NCBI GenBank assembly: GCA_937896225.1
Contig: CALBMZ010000082.1
Location: forward strand, 1 to 48,767
DNA from: an uncultured Alcaligenaceae bacterium
GTDB lineage: Bacteria > Pseudomonadota > Gammaproteobacteria > Burkholderiales > Burkholderiaceae_B
Length of the DNA: 48,767 nucleotides
Direction of reading: 5' to 3'
Shown: one piece after another, positions 33,971-43,917 of the stretch
How the letters are laid out: each line of letters opens with the position of its first letter
Numbering within the stretch: position 1 is the first letter of the stretch
The notes under the pieces: generated by a model
Databases searched by the model: none
Seen by the model: only the letters and a program-made list of their open reading frames with translations
What the model was told of the DNA's origin: nothing
Program-made: the position numbers and the translations under genes

Positions 33971-35200
33971 TTGAAACGACGCGTGGTAATTACAGGGTTG
34001 GGCATTGTCTCACCCGTCGGAAATGACATTCAAACGGCCTGGCAAAATATTGTGGGCGGTCAAAGTGGTATTGGGCGAATTACGCGTTTTGACCCAACTG
34101 ATTTCAACTGCCATATCGCAGGCGAGGTCAAAGACTTTGATGTGACACAATACTTGTCTGCAAAAGAAGCACGTCAAATGGATACTTTTATTCATTATGG
34201 CATTGCTGCGGGCATTCAGGCATGGAAAGATTCAGGCCTTGAACTGACAGAGGAAATGGCAACGCGAGCGGGTGTTATTGTTGGGTCAGGTATTGGTGGG
34301 TTACACCGTATCGAAGACACACAAACTGAATATTTGGCTAAAGGCCCGCGCCGCATTTCACCCTTTTTCGTACCAGGTTCACTTATTAACTTGGTTTCAG
34401 GGCATTTGTCGATTATGCTTAACCTTAAAGGGCCATCTTATGCTGTGGTCTCAGCATGCACGACAGGCTTGCACTCGATTGGTGATGCCGCTCGTCTAAT
34501 TGAGTATGGTGATGCAGATGTTATGGTGGCTGGCGGTACTGAGGCAACCATTTCACCGCTTGGTATTGGTGGTTTTGCCGCCATGCGTGCCTTATCCACT
34601 CGTAACGATGACCCCACATCGGCTTCGCGTCCATGGGATATCGATCGAGATGGCTTTGTAATGGGTGAAGGGGCCGGCGTATTAATTTTAGAAGAATATG
34701 AGCACGCTAAAAAACGCGGTGCTCGTATTTATGGTGAGTTTGTGGGCTATGGCTTAAGTTCCGATGCACATCACATCACTGCGCCTGATTGCGATGGGCC
34801 TAAGCGAGGTATTGCAATGGCCTTGAATCATGCGGGTATAAATGTTGATCAAGTGCAATATGTAAATGCGCACGGTACGTCAACACCAATTGGTGATAAA
34901 AATGAAACTGAAGCCATTAAGTTAGCTTTTGGTGATGCCGCAACAAAACTGGTTATCAACTCTACTAAGTCAATGACGGGTCATTTGCTAGGGGCTGCAG
35001 GAGGTATAGAAGCTGTCTTCACGACGTTAGCGGTTTATCATCAAATCTCACCCCCTACGATCAACATTTTTAATCAAGACCCTGAATGTGATCTTGATTA
35101 TTGTGCGAACGAAGCGCGAGATCTTAAAATTGAGGTTGCACTTTCAAATTCGTTTGGCTTTGGTGGTACCAATGGCTCAATGGCTATTAAACGAGTTTGA
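33971..35200 (+). CDS. fabF: Beta-ketoacyl-ACP synthase II
   Basis: A 409-aa elongating condensing enzyme. The nucleophile is C163 in VVSACTTGLHSIGDA, the same number as in E. coli; the histidines lie in YVNAHGTSTPIGDKNE and KSMTGHLLGAAGG. The start is TTG at 33971 (MKRRVVITGLGIVSPVG), supported by AAGGAG (33959-33964) six bases upstream and absence of an earlier in-frame ATG. Its TGA overlaps the TTG of the next ORF. Confidence 0.98.
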   Translation: MKRRVVITGLGIVSPVGNDIQTAWQNIVGGQSGIGRITRFDPTDFNCHIAGEVKDFDVTQYLSAKEARQMDTFIHYGIAAGIQAWKDSGLELTEEMATRAGVIVGSGIGGLHRIEDTQTEYLAKGPRRISPFFVPGSLINLVSGHLSIMLNLKGPSYAVVSACTTGLHSIGDAARLIEYGDADVMVAGGTEATISPLGIGGFAAMRALSTRNDDPTSASRPWDIDRDGFVMGEGAGVLILEEYEHAKKRGARIYGEFVGYGLSSDAHHITAPDCDGPKRGIAMALNHAGINVDQVQYVNAHGTSTPIGDKNETEAIKLAFGDAATKLVINSTKSMTGHLLGAAGGIEAVFTTLAVYHQISPPTINIFNQDPECDLDYCANEARDLKIEVALSNSFGFGGTNGSMAIKRV

Positions 35201-35727
35201 GGGTGCTTGACGTTAATGTGTCCAAACCAACGAAAATGACTCATCAAGGGGTTTGTGTAAGCTTTTTAAACCCCTTGATTACTCAGTTTTTAACGGGTAT
35301 TGCCATTTTAATGGCATGCATTAGCGTGTCTTTAAATATAATATGGCAACCCGTATCGGGTTACTTTTCTGTTTTGATTGTTATAAGTTTGGGGATTGTT
35401 TTCTACTATTGTGTGGTGCATGTTAAAAAACTGAACGCCTTAGCAGGTAGGTCAAAACAGTTAAAAATTACACCCTCCCAAATTTTTATTAAGACCCTTA
35501 CAGGTCAAACCATACCCGTTGCCATCAAATCTGTTTGGTGGCATGAATGGGGCTGTACGCTTCTTGTAGGTTCACTTTGTCCCAAAACATCTCAACGATT
35601 GAACGGTACCTTGTCAGTTTGGAAAAGTCAAAATACAGCGCAAAACTATCGTTTGGCCAGTATTTGCCTATCCAATCAAGTCAGTTCTGCGCATTGGGAT
35701 AAGGCGGCGAACTCATGCCTAACCTAA
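35197..35727 (+). CDS. YgfX-like two-helix membrane protein
   Basis: A 176-aa protein with two adjacent hydrophobic helices (about residues 28-52 and 57-75), followed by a basic cytoplasmic domain containing WWHEWGCTLLVGSL and LNGTLSVWKSQ. This layout and the position between fabF and rpoE match the poorly conserved YgfX family (E. coli YgfX/CptA is an inner-membrane protein linked to cell-division inhibition as a toxin, paired with SdhE). The assignment rests on topology and context, not strong motifs. The TTG at 35197 overlaps the fabF stop; ATG 35236 is an alternative giving 163 aa. Its end overlaps rpoE by 13 bp. Confidence 0.65.
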   Translation: MRVLDVNVSKPTKMTHQGVCVSFLNPLITQFLTGIAILMACISVSLNIIWQPVSGYFSVLIVISLGIVFYYCVVHVKKLNALAGRSKQLKITPSQIFIKTLTGQTIPVAIKSVWWHEWGCTLLVGSLCPKTSQRLNGTLSVWKSQNTAQNYRLASICLSNQVSSAHWDKAANSCLT

Positions 35728-36323
35728 GCGAGCGAGATATTGATGCTGCACTGGTTACACGTGTGCAGCAGGGTGACAAAAAGGCTTTTGATTTGTTGGT
35801 ACTGAAGTATCAACGCAAAATCATTCGATTGTTATCGCGCATGATTCGCGATCAAAATGAAATTGAAGATGTTGCTCAAGAGGCTTTTATAAAAGCTTAT
35901 AAGGCCTTGCCTCAATTCCGCGGCGACAGCGCTTTTTATACATGGCTCTATCGCATTTCCATTAATACGGCACGCAACTGGTTGTCGCAAAATAGCCGGC
36001 GACCGAGTTCACCAAATATGAATGTTTCAGAAAATGATGAAACTTTTAGTGAAATTGACAACCTAACTGATAGTCATACTCCAGAAGCTGAAATGGTTAG
36101 TCGGGAAATTGCTGCCAGTGTTAACCAAACGATTGAGTCTTTGCCCGATGAGTTGCGTCAAGCCATCGTTATGCGCGAAATTGATGGCATGAGTTATGAA
36201 GATATTGCGTTGGCAATGAGTTGTCCAATTGGCACCGTCCGGTCACGTATTTTTCGGGCAAGGGAAGCAATTGCGACAAAGCTAAGACCCATTATGGGAA
36301 ATGAAGGCGATCAAAGATGGTGA
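35715..36323 (+). CDS. rpoE: RNA polymerase sigma-E factor
   Basis: A 202-aa ECF sigma factor of the RpoE/AlgU group directing envelope-stress transcription. Region 2 spans about 20-90 (FDLLVLKYQRKIIRLLSRMI, DVAQEAFIKAYKALPQFRGDSAFYTWLYRIS). Region 4 spans about 135-190 (LPDELRQAIVMREIDGMSYEDIALAMSCPIGTVRSRIFRAR). It is followed by its anti-sigma factor, RseB and a DegP-type protease, the full control circuit. No autoregulatory sigma-E promoter was found immediately upstream. Confidence 0.98.
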   Translation: MPNLSERDIDAALVTRVQQGDKKAFDLLVLKYQRKIIRLLSRMIRDQNEIEDVAQEAFIKAYKALPQFRGDSAFYTWLYRISINTARNWLSQNSRRPSSPNMNVSENDETFSEIDNLTDSHTPEAEMVSREIAASVNQTIESLPDELRQAIVMREIDGMSYEDIALAMSCPIGTVRSRIFRAREAIATKLRPIMGNEGDQRW

Positions 36324-36335
36324 GGAACGTTTTTA

Positions 36336-36884
36336 ATGAGCAATCAATTTAACAATCAAGTCGTGAATATAAAGTTGCACGCTTTAGAGCGTTTGTCGGC
36401 AACCCTTGATGCAGAAGACATTGACACCATAGATCAATTGCGTATGGATGACTTGTTGGCACAGCAACAAGACTGGGAGCTGTATCACTTAATTGGTGAT
36501 GTCATGCGTAGCCCTGAATTAGCGCTCAAGCCAGTGACCAATCTGACTCAAAAGATTGCGTTTAAAATAGATCAAGAGCCTGCTCTTTCTTCAGCCGATG
36601 TTAAAAATGCAGTAAATTCAGCTAACATCGTCGTTCATTCATCACGGTGGCAGCGTTATTGGCCCTCGCTTGCAATGGCTGCTGCTTTAGCTTCAGTGGT
36701 CTGGGTTGCACAGCCAATTATTAAACAGATGGAAGGTTCGCAAAACGCCGCTCAATTTGCTCGGGCTAAAACTGAATCAATTACGTCATCAACAAGACTT
36801 TATTCTTATGTTCGGGCTCATCGAGATTTATCAGGCCCTGCGGTGGTTCAAACTCGCCCAGTGGTTGACGGAACAGTCAAGTGA
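36336..36884 (+). CDS. rseA: Anti-sigma-E factor RseA
   Basis: A 182-aa single-pass membrane protein. The cytoplasmic N-terminal domain (about 1-105) has ALERLSATLDAEDIDT and WELYHLIGDVMRS, the RseA sigma-binding motif. The helix YWPSLAMAAALASVVWVA follows (about 108-126), then a short periplasmic tail. It holds RpoE inactive until cleaved by site-1 and site-2 proteases. GTGAGGAAC precedes the ATG, and the stop overlaps the rseB GTG as GTGA. Confidence 0.93.
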   Translation: MSNQFNNQVVNIKLHALERLSATLDAEDIDTIDQLRMDDLLAQQQDWELYHLIGDVMRSPELALKPVTNLTQKIAFKIDQEPALSSADVKNAVNSANIVVHSSRWQRYWPSLAMAAALASVVWVAQPIIKQMEGSQNAAQFARAKTESITSSTRLYSYVRAHRDLSGPAVVQTRPVVDGTVK

Positions 36885-37900
36885 TACAACGTTTTTTAAG
36901 GCGGTTAACGGTTTATGCGTTGTGTTTAGCGGGGCTACATTCTGGTTTTGCGTTTGCAACAAATCTAATCGAATTAAACCCAACTCAAACGCTCGATGTG
37001 CTAGGCCGTATTCAGCAAGCGGCCCAAACATTGAATTACCAGGGTCTGTTCGCTTTTCATGAAAATGGAGAAATGCAATCGTTACGAATCATTCATCAGT
37101 TTGACGGAAAAAATCAGCAAGAACGGCTCATAGAGCTTGACGACACGCCACGAGAGTATTTGCGCTTGAATCAAACCGTTCAGTGCTTCATGCCAGATTT
37201 AAAGTTAATTTTAATTGAGCCTGCGAATGGTAGACGCTTTCCTGACTTGTCAGTTTCTGATGTTGATGCCGTTTTAAAAAATTACACGCTTTGGGCTGAT
37301 CCAAAACCCCATCGGGTTGCAGGCCGTGCGTGCCAAAGGTATGAAATTAAACCTCGCGATACCTATAGGCGCGCGCACAATCTGTGTGTTGATACTGAAA
37401 GCAACCTTTTACTTAAATCACAAGCCATCAACAGGTTAGGGCAAATTATTGAACAAGTTGCATTTAGCGAAATTAGTATTGGTGAGCCCATTAGCGATTT
37501 AGCTTTTAGGCCTTCATGGTCAACTGACGGCTGGCAGGTTATAGAGAAAGTTCAAAAACCTGTCGATTTAGAAGCTTTAGGTTGGAAGATAGCGTCTGTT
37601 GCTGGTTTTAATCACCATATGCAAATGAGTCGTATGCTCGCGCCAAATGAATGGGTGCACCAAGTTGTAATGTCTGATGGCTTAGCTGTTATGTCAATTT
37701 TTATTGAACCTTATCGCGCACAGCAGTCTGATACACACAAACCACGATTAGGTCAGGTGGGAACGGTCAACGTTCTTGCTCAGCAAAAAAATGACTATTT
37801 AGTGACGGTTTTGGGTGAAGTACCGCCCGACACGTTAGAGAAAATTTTTGAATCTATTGAGTATCAACCCCCCAAGGTTAGAACTAAAAAAATACGCTAA
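36881..37900 (+). CDS. rseB: Periplasmic sigma-E regulator RseB/MucB
   Basis: A 339-aa periplasmic sensor that protects RseA from cleavage until it detects misassembled envelope material. A signal peptide spans about 1-25 (RRLTVYALCLAGLHSGFAFA). The lipoprotein-like N-domain has LGRIQQAAQTLNYQGLFAFHENGEMQSLRIIHQFDG, and the C-domain spans about 215-320 (DGLAVMSIFIEP). The start is GTG, overlapping the rseA stop. Confidence 0.93.
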   Translation: MIQRFLRRLTVYALCLAGLHSGFAFATNLIELNPTQTLDVLGRIQQAAQTLNYQGLFAFHENGEMQSLRIIHQFDGKNQQERLIELDDTPREYLRLNQTVQCFMPDLKLILIEPANGRRFPDLSVSDVDAVLKNYTLWADPKPHRVAGRACQRYEIKPRDTYRRAHNLCVDTESNLLLKSQAINRLGQIIEQVAFSEISIGEPISDLAFRPSWSTDGWQVIEKVQKPVDLEALGWKIASVAGFNHHMQMSRMLAPNEWVHQVVMSDGLAVMSIFIEPYRAQQSDTHKPRLGQVGTVNVLAQQKNDYLVTVLGEVPPDTLEKIFESIEYQPPKVRTKKIR

Positions 37901-37925
37901 TTAACAATAATTACCGGAGCAGTCC

Positions 37926-39500
37926 ATGCGAGAATATAAATATAACGTGTTAAATAAAACTGAAGCTTGTAAAGCTGTACCTTCATCAAAACGTATGAAA
38001 CGCATGGCTGTTGCAACATTTGCAACAGCATGTTTAATTTTTGCAATGTCTTCTGCTATGGCGGCAGATGCAAGCAACGAATCAGTCAACAATAACGCTG
38101 TCGTTCAGGTTTCATTGCCTGACTTCACGCAAATTGTTGAAAAATCAGAAAATGCTGTTGTTAATATTCGCACGACAGCAAAAGTTGCCGTGCAACCTGC
38201 TGGTGGCGGAAATGGGCAAGACCCGTATGAAATGTTTCGTCGATTCTTTGGCCCAGACTTTAATATTCCGGGCATGCCTAACCCTAAAGCGAACCCTCAT
38301 GGCGGCGGCGGCGGGAATGCCCCAACGCCTGCACCTCAAGAGCGTAGCGTGCCAAGTGGAGTAGGTTCTGGTTTTTTTATTTCTGAAAATGGTTCAATCT
38401 TGACCAATCACCATGTCATCGCTGATGCAGACGAAATCATTGTGACTTTGACTGATGGCCGTGAATTTAAAGCCAAAGTCGTGGGCAGCGATGAGCGCAC
38501 TGATGTGGCGTTGCTTCAAGTTGATGCAAAAGATATGGCAACTTTACCGATTGGTAACCCCAAGAAACTTAAAAAAGGGCAATGGGTATTAGCTATTGGT
38601 TCACCGTTCGGCCTTGAATCAACCGTAACGTCTGGCATTGTGAGTGCCATTGGCCGTGAAACAGGTGACTATCTGCCTTTTATTCAAACCGACGTCGCCG
38701 TTAATCCAGGTAACTCAGGTGGGCCTTTATTAGATTTGCAAGGTCAAGTAGTCGGTATTAATTCCCAAATCGTTTCACGCAGTGGTGGTTTCATGGGTAT
38801 TTCCTTGGCCATTCCGATTGATGAGGCCATGATGGTCGTGGCGCAGCTTCAAGAAAACGGTCGTGTGACGCGTGGCCGTTTGGGCGTACAAATTGGTGAG
38901 GTCAGTCTAGAAGTGGCTCAAGCCATTGGCTTAAGTAAAGCCGAGGGTGCCATGATCAGTGCTGTGATGCCAGATAGTCCTGCTCAAAAAGCGGGTATTG
39001 AGGCGGGCGATATTATTCTTAAATTTGACAGTAAACCCATAAAAAAATGGTCTGATTTACCCAGAGTCGTGGGTTCAACTAAACCAGATAGTTCAGTCAA
39101 GGTCGATGTGTGGCGCAAGGGTAAAGTGGTTGTCTTGAACGCAACAGTTGGTGAAGTGAAGGCTCCGACTGCTCAGGCAAAAGTAGACGAAAAAAAGCCA
39201 GAGCCGAAAACTAAACCTTCTGTCAGTGCATTGGGCATGACCGTTATTCCCCTCTCAGCTGACGCGAAGAAAGAACTTAAACTCACTAGTGGGGTTGAAG
39301 TAACAGCGGTCACGGGTGAGGCAGCTAATGCAGGTATCAATCAGGGTGATGTCATTTTAACCCTAGGTAATACTGATATTACTTCCCCAGAGCAGTTTGT
39401 GTCTGTGGCGGGCAAGCTTGACCAAACCAAAGCAATGGGTGTCATGGTGAGACGCGGTGAGCAAACTCAATGGATTCTTTTAAAGCCTACGACGAAGTAA
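37926..39500 (+). CDS. Do-family periplasmic serine protease (DegQ/MucD)
   Basis: A 524-aa HtrA-type protease and chaperone for misfolded envelope proteins. The catalytic triad is H163 (LTNHHVIADADE), D193 (ERTDVALL) and S264 (NPGNSGGPLLD). Two PDZ domains follow (about 300-400 and 435-520). The LA loop contains a Gly/Pro-rich stretch (about 115-142). The ATG at 37926 is supported by GGAG 7 bp upstream; it gives a 25-residue charged leader before the signal peptide core (MAVATFATACLIFAMSSAMA). A strong terminator ends the unit, separating it from lepA. Confidence 0.95.
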   Translation: MREYKYNVLNKTEACKAVPSSKRMKRMAVATFATACLIFAMSSAMAADASNESVNNNAVVQVSLPDFTQIVEKSENAVVNIRTTAKVAVQPAGGGNGQDPYEMFRRFFGPDFNIPGMPNPKANPHGGGGGNAPTPAPQERSVPSGVGSGFFISENGSILTNHHVIADADEIIVTLTDGREFKAKVVGSDERTDVALLQVDAKDMATLPIGNPKKLKKGQWVLAIGSPFGLESTVTSGIVSAIGRETGDYLPFIQTDVAVNPGNSGGPLLDLQGQVVGINSQIVSRSGGFMGISLAIPIDEAMMVVAQLQENGRVTRGRLGVQIGEVSLEVAQAIGLSKAEGAMISAVMPDSPAQKAGIEAGDIILKFDSKPIKKWSDLPRVVGSTKPDSSVKVDVWRKGKVVVLNATVGEVKAPTAQAKVDEKKPEPKTKPSVSALGMTVIPLSADAKKELKLTSGVEVTAVTGEAANAGINQGDVILTLGNTDITSPEQFVSVAGKLDQTKAMGVMVRRGEQTQWILLKPTTK

Positions 39501-39535
39501 AGCTATAAGGGCTAAAATAGCCTATTCCGTAAAAT

Positions 39536-39569
39536 CCTAGGGGTGAGCTAAAAGCGCCCCTAGGTTTTT
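39536..39569 (+). terminator. Intrinsic terminator of the rpoE-degQ unit
   Basis: CCTAGGGG (39536-39543) and CCCCTAGG (39557-39564) form a perfect 8-bp stem followed by TTTTTG. A smaller hairpin GGCTA/TAGCC lies just upstream (39510-39522). Confidence 0.88.
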
Positions 39570-39619
39570 GTGATTTTTGCGCAAATTATCTGCGCCGTTT
39601 TGACTTTTGTTAGGGTGCC

Positions 39620-41413
39620 ATGCAGCACATTCGTAATTTTTCAATTATCGCGCACATCGACCACGGTAAATCAACCTTGGCCGATCGTTTAATTCAGCGT
39701 TGCGGCGGCTTGGCGGACCGTGAAATGTCAGCCCAAGTGCTTGACTCAATGGACATTGAGCGAGAGCGGGGCATAACCATCAAAGCCCAAACGGCCGCGC
39801 TTGAATATACCGCAAAAGATGGTAAGAAATATAATTTCAATCTGATCGATACACCTGGTCACGTTGACTTCTCGTATGAAGTGAGTCGTTCGCTATCGGC
39901 GTGCGAGGGGGCACTGTTAGTGGTTGATGCCTCTCAAGGCGTTGAAGCCCAAACGGTTGCGAACTGCTATACCGCCATTGAGTTGGGTGTTGAAGTCGTA
40001 CCCGTACTCAATAAAATGGATCTTCCCCAAGCTGACCCTGAGGGTTCGAGAGCTGAAATTGAAGACGTTATTGGTATTGACGCCACCGACGCCATCGCGG
40101 CTAGTGCCAAAACAGGTTTGGGTATTGACGAAATTCTTGAAACGATTATTGTGCGTATTCCACCGCCTAAAGGCGACCCAGAGGCTAAATTACAAGCCCT
40201 CATAGTCGATTCATGGTTTGATAATTATGTTGGCGTTGTCATGTTGGTGCGTGTTGTCAATGGCACGTTGAAGCCTAAAGATAAGCTCACATTTATGGCA
40301 ACAGGCGCCACGCACTTATGTGAACAAGTAGGTGTTTTTACCCCAAAATCTGTACCTCGACCCTTGCTTTCAGCTGGTGAGGTGGGTTTTGTGATTGCGG
40401 GTATAAAAGAACTGAAAGATGCAAAAGTAGGTGACACCATTACTATCACGGGTAAGGCTGCTGACTCAGCTTTGCCAGGTTTTAAAGAGGTACAGCCACA
40501 AGTATTTGCAGGTTTATACCCTGTTGAAAGTAGCGAGTTTGATCAGCTGCGCGACTCGCTTGAAAAACTTAAACTTAACGACGCTGCCTTAATGTACGAA
40601 CCAGAAGTGTCTCAAGCGCTGGGTTTTGGTTTTAGATGCGGTTTCTTGGGTCTTTTGCATATGGAAATCGTGCAAGAGCGGCTCGAGCGTGAGTTCGACA
40701 TGGACATCATCACAACAGCTCCCTCAGTCGTTTACGAGGTTGTACTCAATAATGGTGAAGTCGTCTCAATTGAAAGCCCGGCACGTATGCCAGAAGTGGG
40801 CGGTTTTCAAGAAGTACGAGAGCCCATTGTTGCCGTCACACTCTTTATGCCGCAAGAGTATGTTGGTCCTGTTATGACTTTATGCAACCAAAAGCGGGGC
40901 GCCCAACTTGACATGAACTATCATGGCCGTCAAGTTCATCTCCACTACGAAATACCGCTTGCTGAAATTGTGCTTGATTTCTTTGACAAGCTTAAATCTG
41001 TTTCACGTGGTTATGCGTCTATGGATTACGCATTTAAAGAGTATCGTCCTTCAGATGTCGTCAAGGTTGATGTGTTGATAAATGGTGATCGGGTTGATGC
41101 CTTATCAAGCATTTGTCATCGCTCAACTGCTCGTTACCGATCACGTGAAGTTGTATCGAAAATGCGCGCGTTGATACCGAGGCAAATGTATGATGTGGTG
41201 ATTCAAGGAGCGATTGGCTCTGAAATTATTGCCCGTGAAAATGTTAAAGCTTTACGTAAAAACGTCTTGGCAAAGTGCTATGGCGGTGATATTTCTCGTA
41301 AGAAAAAACTACTTGAAAAGCAAAAAGCTGGTAAAAAACGTATGAAGCAGGTTGGAAGTGTTGAAATTCCACAAGAGGCTTTTTTAGCGATCTTACAAGT
41401 TGAAGATAAGTAG
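39620..41413 (+). CDS. lepA: Elongation factor 4 (LepA)
   Basis: A 597-aa translational GTPase that back-translocates or assists stalled ribosomes. G1 is [10 protein letters not shown]2/G3 include [12 protein letters not shown] and DTPGHVDF, G4 is NKMD. The EF-G-like domains III-V follow, with the LepA-specific C-terminal domain ending [24 protein letters not shown]. It begins a second co-directional unit lepA-lepB-rnc-era-recO with gaps of at most 10 bp. Confidence 0.98.
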   Translation: MQHIRNFSIIAHIDHGKSTLADRLIQRCGGLADREMSAQVLDSMDIERERGITIKAQTAALEYTAKDGKKYNFNLIDTPGHVDFSYEVSRSLSACEGALLVVDASQGVEAQTVANCYTAIELGVEVVPVLNKMDLPQADPEGSRAEIEDVIGIDATDAIAASAKTGLGIDEILETIIVRIPPPKGDPEAKLQALIVDSWFDNYVGVVMLVRVVNGTLKPKDKLTFMATGATHLCEQVGVFTPKSVPRPLLSAGEVGFVIAGIKELKDAKVGDTITITGKAADSALPGFKEVQPQVFAGLYPVESSEFDQLRDSLEKLKLNDAALMYEPEVSQALGFGFRCGFLGLLHMEIVQERLEREFDMDIITTAPSVVYEVVLNNGEVVSIESPARMPEVGGFQEVREPIVAVTLFMPQEYVGPVMTLCNQKRGAQLDMNYHGRQVHLHYEIPLAEIVLDFFDKLKSVSRGYASMDYAFKEYRPSDVVKVDVLINGDRVDALSSICHRSTARYRSREVVSKMRALIPRQMYDVVIQGAIGSEIIARENVKALRKNVLAKCYGGDISRKKKLLEKQKAGKKRMKQVGSVEIPQEAFLAILQVEDK

Positions 41414-41423
41414 GTAATAAGAT

Positions 41424-42218
41424 ATGAGTTGGAATTTTTCTTTAATTTTGTTCATTGCGTTAATTGTCTCGGGTATCGTTTGGTGCGCTGATAAATTTTG
41501 GCTCAAGAAAAAACGCTCAGCTGATGCGAAAACCCCTTGGTGGGTTGAGTACGGGGCCAGTTTCTTTCCCGTTATTCTGTTTGTGTTCGTGCTGAGATCG
41601 TTTATTGTTGAACCGTTTCGCATACCCTCTGGTTCAATGTTGCCTACATTGCAGTCGGGCGATTTGATTTTGGTCAACAAATATACTTATGGTATTCGTC
41701 TGCCTATTATTGATCGTGAAGTGATCCCGATTGGTAAGCCTGCACGGGGTGATGTGATGGTGTTTCGTTACCCTGTTGACACCCGCGTTGATTACATTAA
41801 GCGTGTTATAGGTTTGCCAGGTGATGAGGTTGCTTACTTAAATAAAAAGCTATTCATTAATGGAAAGGCCGTACCCACAACACGTGATGGCGACTATTTT
41901 GAGCCTGATCGCGTGGCCTACACTGCACAATACATAGAAAATCTAGGTGTTGTTGAGAATAAGATATTGCAAGATGCTCGCGCAATGTCAGAAATTAGGC
42001 CTATTTGGCGCTTTCCTGGTCATGAGAACTGCCAGTATAGCCGTGAGGGTATACGGTGCGTGGTGCCAGCTGATAGCTACTTTATGATGGGTGACAATCG
42101 AGATAATAGTCTTGACAGCAGATTTTGGGGCTTTGTGCCGAAAGAAAATATCGTAGGCCGAGCCTTTTTCATCTGGATGAATTTTTCACAACCTAGTCGT
42201 ATTGGTTTTTTCAACTAA
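41424..42218 (+). CDS. lepB: Signal peptidase I
   Basis: A 264-aa membrane protease removing Sec/Tat signal peptides. Two N-terminal hydrophobic helices (about 4-22 and 45-62) precede the catalytic domain. The catalytic Ser is S71 in IPSGSMLPTLQSGD and the general-base Lys is K126 in DYIKRVIGLPGD. GDNRDNSLDSRFWGFVP is box E. The rnc ATG follows the lepB stop without any spacer. Confidence 0.98.
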   Translation: MSWNFSLILFIALIVSGIVWCADKFWLKKKRSADAKTPWWVEYGASFFPVILFVFVLRSFIVEPFRIPSGSMLPTLQSGDLILVNKYTYGIRLPIIDREVIPIGKPARGDVMVFRYPVDTRVDYIKRVIGLPGDEVAYLNKKLFINGKAVPTTRDGDYFEPDRVAYTAQYIENLGVVENKILQDARAMSEIRPIWRFPGHENCQYSREGIRCVVPADSYFMMGDNRDNSLDSRFWGFVPKENIVGRAFFIWMNFSQPSRIGFFN

Positions 42219-42989
42219 ATGTCATCTGACTTAAACTTTAAACAACTGGAATTAGCACTAACCTATACCTTCAAAGATGCATCATTTCTTGAACAGGCTT
42301 TGACGCATCGTAGTCATAGTAATCGTCATAACGAACGTCTTGAGTTTTTGGGTGATGCCATACTTGGTGCATGTGTGTCGACCATGCTTTATCATCGCTA
42401 CCCAAATCTAAATGAAGGCGATTTGTCACGTGTGCGATCAAACCTAGTGAAACAGTCAGCACTAGTTGACATTGCACAGTGTTTAAATTTATCAAGTTAC
42501 TTACATTTAGGCGAGGGTGAGCTTAAGAGTGGTGGGTTCAGGCGCCCCTCTATTTTGGCCGATACGGTCGAGGCCATCTTTGCCGCTATTTACCTTGATG
42601 GCGGGTTTGAAACCGTTAGTCTCGTCATTGAAAACTTATATAAACCTGTGGTGGCAAGGGTTGACCCCCAAACCATTGGTAAAGATGCGAAAACGCTATT
42701 GCAAGAACTATTGCAGGGCCACAAATTAAATTTACCAACTTATACTGTCGTCGCCACGCATGGTGCCGCACATAACCAACAATTCGAAGTGCAATGTGAA
42801 GTGCCCATGCTCGAAATTGAAGTACGCGCTGCGGGTGCGAGCCGCCGAGCAGCAGAGCAGTTGGCAGCCAAACAAGCCTTTGATATTGCCATGACTTTAA
42901 GCTTAACACCCGCTCGCAAACGCCCCAGTCGTGTTAAACATTCACCCCAACTCACTCTACCCGTAGCGGTTAAGCAGGACGTTAAATGA
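42219..42989 (+). CDS. rnc: Ribonuclease III
   Basis: A 256-aa double-strand-specific RNase processing rRNA precursors and mRNAs. The signature is [14 protein letters not shown] (about 37-50), with the second acidic set in [17 protein letters not shown]. The dsRNA-binding domain covers about 155-225 ([27 protein letters not shown]). A basic tail follows. The stop overlaps the era ATG. Confidence 0.98.
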   Translation: MSSDLNFKQLELALTYTFKDASFLEQALTHRSHSNRHNERLEFLGDAILGACVSTMLYHRYPNLNEGDLSRVRSNLVKQSALVDIAQCLNLSSYLHLGEGELKSGGFRRPSILADTVEAIFAAIYLDGGFETVSLVIENLYKPVVARVDPQTIGKDAKTLLQELLQGHKLNLPTYTVVATHGAAHNQQFEVQCEVPMLEIEVRAAGASRRAAEQLAAKQAFDIAMTLSLTPARKRPSRVKHSPQLTLPVAVKQDVK

Positions 42990-43915
42990 CAGACTCTATT
43001 CAAGTTGATGTGCTGAGCAGTGAACCATCTGCTGGCACGCACCAATGTGGTTTTATTGCAGTGATTGGTCGTCCCAATGTCGGCAAATCAACACTAACCA
43101 ATGCATTGATTGGTGCAAAAGTATCAATTGTCTCGCGTCGTGCACAAACAACTCGTCATCGTATTCATGGTGTGTTGTCTCAACCCGATGCGCAGTTTGT
43201 GTTTGTTGACACCCCCGGCTTTCAAACCCGTCATGGTGGTGCCATGAACAAAATGATGAACCGCGTGGTGACACAAACATTAGCTGATGTTGATGTGGTT
43301 CTGTTCGTGGTTGAAGCGGGCAAGTGGTCGCCAGGTGATCAGCAATTGTTGGCTATGTTGCCAGACCCAGCACGCACCATTTTAGTAGTGAGCAAAATTG
43401 ATGAGCTTAAAAGCAAAAATGATTTGTTCTCTTTTGTCTCTAAAATTGTAGAACAATACCCGTTTAGCGCGGTTGTACCCGTCAGTGCAGATAAGAATAA
43501 ACAGCTTGATGTGTTGTTAAGCGAAGTAAAAAAACGCTTGCCAGTTAACGAGCCATTTTTTGAAGCTGACACGCTAACAGATCGTCCTGTGCGTTTCATT
43601 GCAGCGGAATACATACGTGAAAAAATATTTCGTTTAGTGGGTGACGAACTTCCTTATTCCTGTACGGTTGTCATTGAGGAGTGGGAGGAATTGCCCAATC
43701 GTGTCAACATTGCGGCGTGTGTATTGGTTGAACGCGAGAGCCATAAACCGATTTTGCTAGGCGCAGGGGGGGCTCATATGAAGCGTATTGCCAGTGAGGC
43801 CCGACATGAAATTGCGCAGTTACTTGACTGTTCAGTTCACCTTGAGGTGTATATCAAGGTTAGAAAGGGTTGGGGCAATCGCGAAAGTAGTTTGCGAGAG
43901 TTGGGTTACGAGTAA
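42986..43915 (+). CDS. era: GTPase Era
   Basis: A 309-aa GTPase for 16S rRNA maturation and 30S assembly. G1 is [10 protein letters not shown] (about 27-36), G3 is DTPGFQ, G4 is SKID. The C-terminal KH domain carries [38 protein letters not shown] in pieces typical of Era. It is coupled to rnc by a four-base overlap, a nearly universal pairing. Confidence 0.98.
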   Translation: MTDSIQVDVLSSEPSAGTHQCGFIAVIGRPNVGKSTLTNALIGAKVSIVSRRAQTTRHRIHGVLSQPDAQFVFVDTPGFQTRHGGAMNKMMNRVVTQTLADVDVVLFVVEAGKWSPGDQQLLAMLPDPARTILVVSKIDELKSKNDLFSFVSKIVEQYPFSAVVPVSADKNKQLDVLLSEVKKRLPVNEPFFEADTLTDRPVRFIAAEYIREKIFRLVGDELPYSCTVVIEEWEELPNRVNIAACVLVERESHKPILLGAGGAHMKRIASEARHEIAQLLDCSVHLEVYIKVRKGWGNRESSLRELGYE

Positions 43916-43917
43916 CC

